A stretch of 17,737 bases of DNA from an uncultured bacterium (GTDB lineage Bacteria; Planctomycetota; Phycisphaerae; Phycisphaerales; SM1A02): positions 1 through 17,737 of the forward strand of contig CAIXEV010000442.1 of assembly GCA_903918555.1 (NCBI GenBank). Direction: 5' to 3'. The notes under the pieces were generated by a model. That model ran no database searches, was not told the origin of the DNA, and saw nothing but the letters and a program-made list of their open reading frames with translations. Below, in pieces: positions 6,518 to 13,298 of this stretch. The position numbers were made by a program, and so were the translations under genes. Positions within the stretch are counted from its first letter, which is position 1, and each line of letters opens with the position of its first letter.

Positions 6518-7669
6518 GTGATTGCGCCGATCAAACCCCCGATGCCCGGCTCCAGCGAGCCCACCACCCCGACTCCGAGCGGCGATCCTGGATCGCCACT
6601 CGAGGTCGCCTGCTACCGCGCCACGCCCCACGGCGCGGGCGCTGTGGCCATGATCGAGATGATCGGCGATGTGTCGGCATGCCTCCAAGCGCTCTGCGGA
6701 CGCGATGTGGCGATCGGCGGGCTCTCCCTGCGGCACTTCGATCGAATCGACGACGGACTTGTCGCGCGGCTTGCCCCCGAGCGCGCCCAGCTCATGCCGC
6801 ATGGCGGCACCCGCATCGTCGAGCAGCTTGCCGAATGGCTCGCGGCGCATGGCGCGAACTGGATCGACGATCCAAACACAGCGCGCGCATCGCTTGACCC
6901 GCTGGAACTCTTCCCCGAGGCGGCGGACCGCGTCGAGGCGCTTGCGCTGGCCACGCTCGCACGCGCGGCAAGCCCGCTCGCCGTCCGGCTGCTGCTCGCG
7001 CAGAGCCCGCGCTGGAGCGAGCACGGCGACGCACCGTTCACCGAGGAGGACTTCGCCCGCTCCAAGCGGCTGATGAACCTCGTCGAGCCGCCGCGCGTCG
7101 CGCTCATCGGTCTTCCGAACGCTGGCAAGAGCACGCTTTCGAACGCGCTGCTCGGACAGGACTACGCGCTGACCTCGCCTCTGCCAGGGACGACGCGCGA
7201 CGCGGTCAGCGCGCGAATCGATCTCGCCGGCCTCGTCGTCGAGTGGTTCGACCTGCCCGGCGTGCGCGAGACGACCGACGCCGAGGAGCGCACCGCGATC
7301 GAGCTGTCGCAGAGCCTTCTCCGCGACGCCGACTTCGTGATCTCGCTCGCAGCGCCGGGCCTGCCGTGGCTCGATCTCGCGCGCAAGCCCGACCTGATGC
7401 TCTACTCGAAGAGCGACGATCCTTCGTCGAAGGACTGCGAACTGCGCTCGAAGGCAGACCTCTGCGTCAGCTCGACGACCGGCGAAGGACTCGATGCGCT
7501 TCGCGCGTTGATCCGCGATCACCTGGTTCCGCCGCAGGACCGCGCGTGCGAGCGCCCGTGGGCGTTCGACCGCTCGCTGCCGCCGCACGCGGCGCAAAAC
7601 CCAGCGCAAAACCGCGCGCAGGCGGACCATCCGGAGAGCCACGACCCGCATCCGGTCAGCCAACGCTGA
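6518..7669 (+). CDS. Shortened MnmE/TrmE-like GTPase lacking the C-terminal catalytic cysteine motif
   Basis: 383 residues from a GTG start; ATG at 6542 is an alternative. MnmE is normally about 450 residues and, with MnmG, modifies wobble uridines of tRNA. The N-terminal part keeps traces of the MnmE formyl-tetrahydrofolate domain (YRATPHGAGAVAMIE, residues 33-47; DRIDDGLVARL; LMPHGG, 92-97), but the helical region is compressed. The G domain is clear: G1 GLPNAGKST (198-206), G2 GTTRD (224-228), G3 DLPG (245-248, usually DTAG), G4 SKSD (297-300, usually NKxD). The protein ends in a Gln/Ala/His-rich tail with no C(I/L)GK motif, so the canonical modification chemistry is doubtful. Alternatives are a diverged paralogue with another job or a lineage-specific MnmE. 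It converges on fabI with a 45-base gap. Confidence 0.8.
   Translation: MIAPIKPPMPGSSEPTTPTPSGDPGSPLEVACYRATPHGAGAVAMIEMIGDVSACLQALCGRDVAIGGLSLRHFDRIDDGLVARLAPERAQLMPHGGTRIVEQLAEWLAAHGANWIDDPNTARASLDPLELFPEAADRVEALALATLARAASPLAVRLLLAQSPRWSEHGDAPFTEEDFARSKRLMNLVEPPRVALIGLPNAGKSTLSNALLGQDYALTSPLPGTTRDAVSARIDLAGLVVEWFDLPGVRETTDAEERTAIELSQSLLRDADFVISLAAPGLPWLDLARKPDLMLYSKSDDPSSKDCELRSKADLCVSSTTGEGLDALRALIRDHLVPPQDRACERPWAFDRSLPPHAAQNPAQNRAQADHPESHDPHPVSQR
7592..7615 (+). repeat. 12-base in-frame duplication in the GTPase tail
   Basis: GCGCAAAACCCA and GCGCAAAACCGC are adjacent 12-base copies followed by a partial third, encoding AQNPAQNRAQ near the C-terminus of the MnmE-like protein. Confidence 0.7.
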
Positions 7670-7683
7670 ACGGCCGCGCTCGG

Positions 7684-7720
7684 GCCCGTTCACAGGCCCG
7701 TTCACAGACCCCGTTCACAA
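7684..7720. repeat. Tandem repeat at the fabI stop, between convergent genes
   Basis: GCCCGTTCACAG occurs twice, followed by ACCCCGTTCACAA, which overlaps the end of fabI. On the minus strand each unit reads (T)GTGAACGGG, so the fabI TGA is repeated downstream with the same flank. The GTPase gene on the other strand ends TGAACGG (7667-7673), which pairs with CCGTTCA at 7686-7692 across a 12-base loop, so the junction could also fold as a bidirectional hairpin. Confidence 0.75.
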
Positions 7721-8497
7721 ACCCATGATCGAATAGCCGCTGTCGACATACAGCACCTGCCCGGTCGTGCCTCGCGAGAGGTCCGACAGCAGGAACGCGG
7801 CGGCGTCGGCGACCTCGGCCGCGACGATGTTGCGCGGCAGCGGTGCGACCTGCGGGATCCGGTCGAGGATCGCATCGAAGCCGCCGACCGCCGACGCCGA
7901 GAGCGTCTTGATCGGGCCGGCCGACACGAGGTTGCAGCGCACGCCCTTCACGCGGCCGAGCTCCATCGCGAGATAGCGGTTGGTCGCCTCGAGCGCGGCC
8001 TTGGCGACGCCCATCACGTTGTAGCCGGGCACGGCCTTCTCGGCGCCGTAGTAGCTGAGGCCGATCATCGAGCCGCCCTCCTTGAGGACGGGGATCGCCG
8101 CGTTCGCCATCGCCATGTAGCTGAAGGCGGAGATGTCCATCGCGTTCGTGAAGACCGAGCGCGGCGTGGCGGCGAACTTGCCGAGCTTCAGCCAGTCCTT
8201 GTCGGCGAACGCGATCGAATGCACGACGAAGTCGATCTGCCCGAAGTCCTTGCCGACGCGCTCGAAGCAGGCGGCGATGTCTGCGTCCTGGGCGACATCC
8301 ATCGGCTGGAGCCACGGGTTCACGACGCCGAAGCCCTCGACGATCTTGCGCGTGCGGCGCTCCATCTTCTCGCCGGGCATGTGGGAATAGATGCACTCCG
8401 CGCCCTCGCGCAGGAGGCTCTGGGTGATGGCGGTCGCGATGCTGGTCTCGTGAAGGACTCCGGTGACGAGTCCGCGCTTGCCTTGCATGATTCCCAT
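7715..8497 (-). CDS. fabI: Enoyl-[acyl-carrier-protein] reductase (NADH)
   Basis: 260 residues, the normal length. It reduces trans-2-enoyl-ACP in the last step of each fatty acid elongation cycle. It is a short-chain dehydrogenase fold with the FabI-specific first motif GLVTGVLHETSIATAI (residues 9-24) in place of the usual GxxxGxG. The catalytic pair is Tyr159 and Lys166 in the YxxxxxxK arrangement, inside LSYYGAEKAVPGYNVMGVAK, with Tyr149 also conserved. SAGPIKTLSAS and the C-terminal GQVLYVDSGYSIMG complete the family pattern. The start MGIMQGKRGL has AGGA six bases upstream. It is divergent from the tRNA-Arg gene and convergent with the MnmE-like gene, so it is probably monocistronic. 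Confidence 0.96.
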   Translation of the reverse strand: MGIMQGKRGLVTGVLHETSIATAITQSLLREGAECIYSHMPGEKMERRTRKIVEGFGVVNPWLQPMDVAQDADIAACFERVGKDFGQIDFVVHSIAFADKDWLKLGKFAATPRSVFTNAMDISAFSYMAMANAAIPVLKEGGSMIGLSYYGAEKAVPGYNVMGVAKAALEATNRYLAMELGRVKGVRCNLVSAGPIKTLSASAVGGFDAILDRIPQVAPLPRNIVAAEVADAAAFLLSDLSRGTTGQVLYVDSGYSIMGL

Positions 8498-8538
8498 GGG
8501 TGTTCCTTGTTTGGATCGAGGGTTCGAAAGAGTAGCAC

Positions 8539-8567
8539 TTCCCGCCGAGGTCCGTTCGCGCTACGCT
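8539..8567 (+). promoter_or_regulatory. Possible promoter for tRNA-Arg
   Basis: TTCCCG (8539-8544), a 17-base spacer, then TACGCT (8562-8567) lie about 20 bases before the mature tRNA 5' end. The -35 match is weak, so position is the main support. Confidence 0.35.
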
Positions 8568-8586
8568 GTGTGCGGCCAATCGCCGT

Positions 8587-8660
<74 letters not shown>

Positions 8661-8661
8661 T

Positions 8662-9861
8662 TTGCTTCACCCCGCTGCCCGCGAGTGCATCGTCGCCGTC
8701 GAGGAGTCGCTCGCAGCCGACGCGAACGCGACGCCCGACGCGGCGCTCGCGAAGGCGGTCGAGCGGCTCTCCGACCTCTACACCACCGACCGCGGCCGGC
8801 TCGCGAGCGAGCAGGCCGATGCGGCGCATCTCGCTGCGAAGCGCGAGTACTTCCTCGCAAGCGATGCGCCCAAGGTGGCGCTGGCGCTCGACGAGTGCGC
8901 CGCGCGCAGCGAGGCGTTCGCGCGGATCGCGACGCTTGATCGCGTGCGCGTCGTCGACTTCGGCGCCGGCGTCGGCGCGACGAGCGTTGGATTTCTCGCG
9001 TGGCTTGCGGGCGCGCGCGCGGCGCGCGGCGTCACGGCTCCCGCGCGCGTCGAGTTTCACGCGGTCGAGCTCGGCGTGCCGGCGGCGCGCGCGTACGAGT
9101 CGGCGGTGCGAGTGGCCGCGAACGCCGCGGGCGTGACCGCCGCCGTCACCGTCGATGCGCGCGACTTCCGCGCCGCTCCTCCGCCGCCGTGCGACCTCAT
9201 CCTCTGCCAGACCGCGATCAACGAACTTCTGGTCGGCGAGCGTCACGCCGCTGCGACCGTCGAGCTCGTCGCGGGCTGGGCGCTGCACGCGCCGCTCCTC
9301 GTGATCGAACCCGCGCTGCGCACGACGACCCGCGCGCTCATGGCGCTGCGGGACGACCTGCTCGCGCGCGGCGGGTTGCTCGCCCGCGGCGGGCTGCATG
9401 TCGTGGCGCCGTGCCTCCATCAAGCGCGCTGCCCGATGCTCGCGCGCGAGGGCGACTGGTGCCACGAGGCGCGTCGCATCGAGCCGACCCCGCGCGTCGC
9501 GCGCATCGACCGCATCGTCGGCCGCCGCGACGGGCGCGCGCTCTTCGCGTTCCTCGCGATGGCGCCGGGCGCCGCCGCCGCGCCAGCGGTCCAATCACCA
9601 GTCCAATCGCCAGTCCAATCCCCCGTCCAATCCCCCGTCCGGCTCGTCACTGACACGCTCGGAAGCCGCGGCAAGACCGAGCGGCTCGTCTGTCGCTCGG
9701 ACGGCGAACTCCGCCTGATGCGGCTGCTCGATCGCGAGACGACCGACTCGAACCGTGCGTTCCTCGACGCGGAGCGCGGAGCGGTGCTGGCGATCGACCC
9801 CCTGCCGCCGAACGACCGAATCTCGCCCGCGGCGACCGTCGTCACGCAACCGATCGGCTGA
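8662..9861 (+). CDS. Rsm22/METTL17-type methyltransferase-fold protein with Fe-S cysteine motif
   Basis: 399 residues if the TTG at 8662 is the start. The only other upstream starter in frame is a TTG at 8602 inside the tRNA, and the next in-frame GTG is well inside the fold. The family acts on or assembles the small ribosomal subunit. Motif I of the methyltransferase fold is VVDFGAGVGA (97-106). Three cysteines occur as CLHQARC-PMLAREGDW-C (Cys251, 257, 267), and a fourth, Cys344, lies in ERLVCRSDG. This matches the four-cysteine cluster site of Rsm22/METTL17. Two tandem repeats sit between or near these motifs: LLARGG twice (233-244) and VQSP four times (310-325). The gene starts one base after the tRNA-Arg 3' end and is probably expressed from the tRNA promoter. 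Confidence 0.82.
   Translation: MLHPAARECIVAVEESLAADANATPDAALAKAVERLSDLYTTDRGRLASEQADAAHLAAKREYFLASDAPKVALALDECAARSEAFARIATLDRVRVVDFGAGVGATSVGFLAWLAGARAARGVTAPARVEFHAVELGVPAARAYESAVRVAANAAGVTAAVTVDARDFRAAPPPPCDLILCQTAINELLVGERHAAATVELVAGWALHAPLLVIEPALRTTTRALMALRDDLLARGGLLARGGLHVVAPCLHQARCPMLAREGDWCHEARRIEPTPRVARIDRIVGRRDGRALFAFLAMAPGAAAAPAVQSPVQSPVQSPVQSPVRLVTDTLGSRGKTERLVCRSDGELRLMRLLDRETTDSNRAFLDAERGAVLAIDPLPPNDRISPAATVVTQPIG
9358..9393 (+). repeat. 18-base in-frame duplication in the Rsm22-like gene
   Basis: CTGCTCGCGCGCGGCGGG is followed directly by TTGCTCGCCCGCGGCGGG, encoding LLARGG twice just before the Fe-S cysteine motif. Confidence 0.75.
9589..9636 (+). repeat. 12-base in-frame repeat, four copies (VQSP)
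   Basis: GTCCAATCACCA, GTCCAATCGCCA and GTCCAATCCCCC twice are adjacent. They encode VQSP four times and break down at VRLV. The insert lies between the third and fourth cysteines of the Rsm22-like protein, so it is a lineage-specific loop. Confidence 0.9.
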
Positions 9862-9877
9862 TCTCGACGAACGGGTG

Positions 9878-9906
9878 TTGCCTCCGGCGCGTTGGGTTCC
9901 TACCCT
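9878..9906 (+). promoter_or_regulatory. Sigma-70-like promoter for the surface-protein cluster
   Basis: TTGCCT (9878-9883) and TACCCT (9901-9906) are separated by exactly 17 bases, the same spacing as the GAPDH promoter. They lie just before the ATG at 9924. Transcription would start about ten bases before that ATG, giving a very short leader. Confidence 0.5.
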
Positions 9907-9923
9907 GCGTCGCCCCTGTCCCC

Positions 9924-10367
9924 ATGCGCCGAGCCCTTGCCAACCGCTTCCCACGCCTCGTGATGGCCCTGATGGTCGTCGCGGCGATGCTGTCGAGCGG
10001 CGGCTTTGCGAAGCACGCGCACCTCTGGTCGGCGCACTCGCACGGAACCTGCGGCGGCGGCGAGCGGGCTTCCTGCTCGGCTCACCCGATTCGCTCGCTC
10101 TGCGGGCACTCGCGCCGAACAGACGCTGAGGCGCCCGCCGCGCCTTCAAAGCAGCTGCCCGTTGGCAACGATGTCGACCACCAAATCGACGGCCAGTGCA
10201 GCGTCTGCGCGGAACTTGCGTTCCTCACCCCGACGCTGCCGCTCGCGTCGCCGTTCACCACCGTGCTCGCCGTCCTTGCGATCGTCCACGATCGCGAGGC
10301 CGCGCAACTGCCCGATCCGGCCGCGCCCGCGCTCTGCGCCGCCCGGCCCCCGCCATCGCTTGCCTGA
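9924..10367 (+). CDS. His/Cys-rich membrane-anchored protein of unknown function
   Basis: 147 residues, not assigned to a named family. Residues 9-28 form an N-terminal hydrophobic segment or uncleaved signal after MRRALANR. Next comes a stretch rich in metal ligands: His31, 33, 38, 40, 54, 62 and Cys43, 51, 60. A CSVC pair (Cys92, Cys95) sits in DHQIDGQCSVCAEL, and a second hydrophobic stretch covers about 97-121. The His-rich, then CxxC, then hydrophobic plan recalls DUF2946-like proteins of metal loci, but this is only a resemblance of layout. It is the first gene of the cluster that also holds the pseudopilin and two secreted proteins. Binding of zinc or copper at the membrane is inferred from composition alone. 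Confidence 0.6.
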   Translation: MRRALANRFPRLVMALMVVAAMLSSGGFAKHAHLWSAHSHGTCGGGERASCSAHPIRSLCGHSRRTDAEAPAAPSKQLPVGNDVDHQIDGQCSVCAELAFLTPTLPLASPFTTVLAVLAIVHDREAAQLPDPAAPALCAARPPPSLA

Positions 10368-10384
10368 ACCAGCGTGACGCCGTC

Positions 10385-10407
10385 CGTGCGCGCCTGTCGC
10401 GCACGGC
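10385..10407. repeat. Perfect hairpin between the His/Cys-rich gene and the pseudopilin gene
   Basis: CCGTGCGCG (10385-10393), loop CCTGT, CGCGCACGG (10399-10407) form a nine-base-pair GC stem 18 bases after the stop codon. No T tract follows, so it may slow or attenuate read-through or protect the 3' end rather than act as a classical terminator. Confidence 0.55.
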
Positions 10408-10471
10408 TTGGCCGTCTCCCGTTCAACGCATCCGATCGCCGACTTGCTCGGCAGGATCTGCAGGATCTCCC

Positions 10472-11260
10472 GTGTTCCATCCAAACCGTTCCCGACGCGC
10501 GTTCACGCTCGTCGAACTTCTGTCGGTCGTCGCGATCGTCGTCGCGATCCTCGCGCTCGTCCTTCCTTCGATCTCGTCCATGCGCCAGCGGGCGCTCGCC
10601 GTCAACTGCATGGCGAACATCCGCTCGCTGCAGGCCGCGTCGCTCGCCTACTCGACCGATTCGGCCGGCTGGCTGATCGACGCGCGCCTGCCCCACGGCG
10701 GCGTCGACCAAGGCGGCGACGAGAGCTTCGTCGAGGTCCTTGCCCGCAAGGACTACTGCGATGCCTCGCGGATCCGCTCGCCGCTCGATGAAAGCCCGCA
10801 CTGGGCTCCGTCGGCCGGCGGCGAGGGCGTGCCCGTCCCCAACTCGAACGGCGCGTTCCGCCGCACGAGCTACGGACTCAACAACCACCTCGCGCGCGAG
10901 TTCTCGCCGTGGGCGGCGGTCGATCCATCGAGGACGACGGACCGGCTCTCGAAGGTCCCGGATCACGCGAACACGGTCCAGCTCCTCCTCATGACGCCCG
11001 TCGGCGAGTTCGCCGGCGCGGATCACCCGCATGTCGAGGGCTGGGGTGCGGCGCCAGCCGCGCCGGCGATCGCGAACGGCGAGGTCGCCATCTCGGCGGT
11101 CTCGCGAGACGGCGCCTCGACCGACGCCGTGTCGAACTGGGCGTTCCTCGACGGTCATGTCGAGGGCGCCTCGTTTGCGCGCATCTACCTCGACGAGTCA
11201 CGCAACCGGCTCGACCCATTCGTCAGTCCCCTCTTTGCACGCTTCGCCTCCGCGAATTGA
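10472..11260 (+). CDS. Pseudopilin-like protein with prepilin N-terminal methylation motif
   Basis: 262 residues from a GTG start that has AGGA six bases upstream; this start gives a short basic leader. MFHPNRSRRA is followed by FTLVELLSVVAIVVAILALV, a type IV prepilin cleavage site with Ala rather than Gly at -1, methylatable Phe, Glu at +5 and one membrane helix. The rest is a periplasmic domain with NCMANIRSLQAASLAYSTDS and, near the end, WAFLDGHVEGASF. The last matches the DGHV box of the large planctomycete DUF1559/H-X9-DG pseudopilin families. Such proteins are made in high copy number in planctomycetes and their targets are mostly unknown. It ends 30 bases before the dockerin-tailed gene, which suggests co-transcription. 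Confidence 0.85.
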   Translation: MFHPNRSRRAFTLVELLSVVAIVVAILALVLPSISSMRQRALAVNCMANIRSLQAASLAYSTDSAGWLIDARLPHGGVDQGGDESFVEVLARKDYCDASRIRSPLDESPHWAPSAGGEGVPVPNSNGAFRRTSYGLNNHLAREFSPWAAVDPSRTTDRLSKVPDHANTVQLLLMTPVGEFAGADHPHVEGWGAAPAAPAIANGEVAISAVSRDGASTDAVSNWAFLDGHVEGASFARIYLDESRNRLDPFVSPLFARFASAN

Positions 11261-11290
11261 CCGCGGCGGGACTTCCAAGCAGGAGTTCAC

Positions 11291-12064
11291 ATGTCACGCA
11301 CGCTTCTCGCCGCGCTCGCGGCGGGCTTCATCGCCTCGGCTGCCACCGCGCAGCACGCAGGCGACATCAACCTCTCGATCGCGCAAGGTGCCATCCGCAC
11401 CTCTGCGCTCAACGGCGCGGCCTCGACGCCCGAGCGCGTCTTCGGCGCGACCTTCGGCGACACAGGGGTCGCGCGCTTCACCTCGAACCCCGGATTCGAG
11501 GCGCTGCCCGGCACCTTCGCGCCCGGCTCCCGCACGGGCTTCACGCCGCGTTCGGGCCTCGCGCGCTTCACGGGAGCAGGCCTCGAGTCCGTCACCGTGG
11601 AGCGGCTCGAGATCAAGTTCCTCACGCTCGTGAGCGTGATCGGCGCCCAGCCGGCCGCGGGCTTCGACCTCGCGGTCCAGTCGAACGGCGGTTGGCACCG
11701 CCATCTCAACTTCCGCCTGTTCGCGCAGGGCGGCAAGCTTCCATCGAGCGGCATCTATGTCGTCGAGATGGAGGTCTACTCGAACGACGGCGTCACGCTG
11801 CCGAGCGAGCCGCTTTGGATCGTCTTCAACGACGGCCAAAGCCTCGCCGAGCACGACGCAGCGATCGCGTGGGTCGCCGACAACCTCGCGAGCGGCGGCG
11901 CGTCCTGCCCGGCCGACCTCGACGGCAACGGCGATGTCGGCGCGCCCGACCTCGCCACGCTGCTCGCGGCGTGGGGCACGGCCGGCGGCGACCTCGGTGG
12001 CGACGGGTTCACCGATGCAGCCGATCTCGCCGCGCTCCTCGCGTCGTGGGGCGCGTGCCCGTGA
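11291..12064 (+). CDS. Secreted protein with C-terminal dockerin-like (Ca-loop) module
   Basis: 257 residues with a strong AGGAG ribosome binding site. The signal peptide is MSRTLLAALAAGFIASAATA, with the mature end at QHAGD. The central domain (about 22-200) is of unknown function and includes RVFGATFGDTG, FTSNPGFEALPGTF, GWHRHLNFRLF and EHDAAIAWVADNLA. It is homologous to the next gene product. The C-terminal 51 residues are a dockerin-like module with two calcium loops (DLDGNGDVGAPDLATLL, then GDGFTDAADLAALL), each ending AAWG or ASWG, typical of Phycisphaerales secreted proteins. The module probably anchors the protein at the cell surface. The layout recalls Zur-regulated surface proteins of the All3515 type, but I cannot confirm that by search. 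The stop is followed by a hairpin at 12063. Confidence 0.82.
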   Translation: MSRTLLAALAAGFIASAATAQHAGDINLSIAQGAIRTSALNGAASTPERVFGATFGDTGVARFTSNPGFEALPGTFAPGSRTGFTPRSGLARFTGAGLESVTVERLEIKFLTLVSVIGAQPAAGFDLAVQSNGGWHRHLNFRLFAQGGKLPSSGIYVVEMEVYSNDGVTLPSEPLWIVFNDGQSLAEHDAAIAWVADNLASGGASCPADLDGNGDVGAPDLATLLAAWGTAGGDLGGDGFTDAADLAALLASWGACP

Positions 12065-12086
12065 CGAAGAGGCAGTTGCCTTCGTC
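12063..12086 (+). terminator. Hairpin overlapping the stop of the dockerin-tailed gene
   Basis: GACGAA, bulge GA, GGCA, two-base loop, TGCC, TTCGTC fold into a ten-pair stem, followed by a moderately T-rich stretch (GGTTTCAGTTCTTCG). It is a plausible weak terminator or attenuator between the two paralogues. Confidence 0.45.
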
Positions 12087-12107
12087 GGTTTCAGTTCTTC
12101 GTGTTTC

Positions 12108-12171
12108 GTTCCTAACTGTGCGTTCCTAATGACGCGTCCCCCGTGACGCGTCCCCCGTGACGCGTCCCCCG
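12108..12171 (+). repeat. 14-base tandem repeats upstream of the PEP-CTERM gene
   Basis: GTTCCTAA occurs at 12108 and 12122, and TGACGCGTCCCCCG is repeated three times exactly at 12130-12171. Both have a 14-base period. The TGA-plus-CG start of each unit echoes the CCGTGACG at the end of the preceding gene, 66 bases upstream. Confidence 0.85.
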
Positions 12172-12189
12172 TCCCGCGCTCATCCCCCT

Positions 12190-12199
12190 TTGTGCACAA
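12190..12199. promoter_or_regulatory. Palindrome TTGTGCACAA upstream of the PEP-CTERM gene
   Basis: This is a perfect ten-base palindrome 43 bases before the start codon. It is the only AT-containing symmetric site in a GC-rich leader, so it is a candidate operator. The regulator is unknown. Confidence 0.35.
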
Positions 12200-12241
12200 C
12201 CGCGGACCTCGATCCGCATCAAGATCAGTTTGGAGTTCACC

Positions 12242-12922
12242 ATGCATACCAGCTTTGTTTCCGGCTTCCTCACCTCCCGCACCCCCTCGCTCGCCACCGT
12301 CGCTGCAATCGTCACCGGCGTCGCCTCGCTTGGCTCCGTCGCACACGCCGACGGCGCGCTCGGCGATGTCTGGATCTCGTCGCTCAACGGCACGCTGATC
12401 ACCGGCGGCTTCGACCACACCACCGGCACGGTCATCAATCCGTCGCAGCGCGTGTTCGCGGCCGATTTCGGCATCGATCCCGCCTTCCCCTTCAGCACCG
12501 ACGAGCCGGGATTCACCTCCGACCTGCTCGGCAGCACGGTCACCATCAACCTGCTCCAGGGTCTCGGCCGCTGGAACGGCGCGGGCTTTGACGCAGCCAC
12601 TTCCTCGCTCTTCGCAAGCTACGGTGGCCAGGACGCGACGAGCACCGCAGGCGGGTCGTTCGGCTTCCTCGTGACCGCGGGTCTCGACCTGCACCCCGAG
12701 TTCACGCTCGTCGACCCGCTCGACGGCGTGTACCTCGCGTCGTTCACGGCAAGCAGCGCCGGCTACGCGACGAGCGAGAGCTTCTATGTGCTCTTCAACC
12801 TCGGCGAGAGCGAGATCGACCACGACGAGGCGATCGAGTGGGTCGAGGCGAACCTCGTTCCGGCTCCGGGCGCGCTCGCGCTCCTCGCCGCGGGCGTGCT
12901 TGCGGGCCGCCGTCGCCGCTAA
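12242..12922 (+). CDS. Secreted PEP-CTERM-type protein, paralogue of the preceding gene
   Basis: 226 residues. The ATG at 12242 is chosen because GGAG lies six bases upstream; the earlier TTG at 12230 overlaps that site. The sequence context GGAGTTCAC(C)ATG is nearly identical to that of the preceding gene. The signal peptide ends near GSVAHA (residue 36). The central domain follows the paralogue: RVFAADFG, FSTDEPGF, GVYLASFTASS, SFYVLFN, HDEAIEWVEANL. The last 21 residues are VPAPGALALL plus a hydrophobic stretch and RRRR. This is the tripartite PEP-CTERM-type tail recognised by exosortase-like enzymes; none is encoded in this window. The function of the domain is unknown; surface localisation is well supported. 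It is the last gene of the cluster, before a strong terminator. Confidence 0.82.
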   Translation: MHTSFVSGFLTSRTPSLATVAAIVTGVASLGSVAHADGALGDVWISSLNGTLITGGFDHTTGTVINPSQRVFAADFGIDPAFPFSTDEPGFTSDLLGSTVTINLLQGLGRWNGAGFDAATSSLFASYGGQDATSTAGGSFGFLVTAGLDLHPEFTLVDPLDGVYLASFTASSAGYATSESFYVLFNLGESEIDHDEAIEWVEANLVPAPGALALLAAGVLAGRRRR

Positions 12923-12949
12923 GGCCGACCTCACTCGACGGCCGCAGAC

Positions 12950-12982
12950 AAAGGCGCACGCGTTCACCACGCGTGCGCCTTT
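12950..12982. terminator. Strong bidirectional hairpin terminator
   Basis: AAAGGCGCACGCG (12950-12962), loop TTCACCA, CGCGTGCGCCTTT (12970-12982) form a perfect 13-pair stem with an A start and T end, followed by CTTGT. It sits between the end of the PEP-CTERM gene (plus) and the end of the lipoprotein gene (minus), so it can serve both. Confidence 0.88.
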
Positions 12983-13018
12983 CTTGTCGTCATGGTTCCG
13001 CCGCGACGCGCAGGCCGG

Positions 13019-13267
13019 TCAGCCGTCGCTGTTCAGGACGGGATCCTGATCCGTGTCGCGGCTGCCCATCTCCTCGAGATCGGCCTCCATCGGCTCGATC
13101 GCCGCAGCGCTCGGCGCGCCGCCGCCGCCGCGGCCGTCGATCACCGCCTGCTCCGAGTCGTACGGAACCTGCGACGGCCCCTCGAAGGGGCTGCCCTGGC
13201 AGGCGGCCATCAGCGCAACGATGGAAAGGAGCGCTGCGCGGAGGATGGATCGGCTCGGATTCGGCAT
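13019..13267 (-). CDS. Small lipoprotein of unknown function
   Basis: 82 residues. MPNPSRSILRAALLSIVALMAAC is a lipoprotein signal with lipobox L-M-A-A and lipidated Cys23. The mature part (QGSPFEGPSQVPYDSEQ, a Gly-rich spacer, then an acidic tail EADLEEMGSRDTDQD) has no recognisable domain and looks disordered. GGGAG lies about ten bases before the ATG. The frame is open further upstream, but that part is antisense-like Ser/Arg-rich translation of the neighbour's end and is discarded. It lies 31 bases after the response-regulator gene on the same strand and is probably the last gene of that transcript. Confidence 0.75.
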   Translation of the reverse strand: MPNPSRSILRAALLSIVALMAACQGSPFEGPSQVPYDSEQAVIDGRGGGGAPSAAAIEPMEADLEEMGSRDTDQDPVLNSDG

Positions 13268-13298
13268 GGACACAGTCTCCCGCGCGGGGTTCGGCGCG

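Noticed and set aside
10147..10484. Minus-strand open frames opposite the His/Cys-rich gene
   Set aside because: They are antisense to a better-supported gene with promoter, membrane segment and cluster context, and show only Arg/Gly-rich composition.
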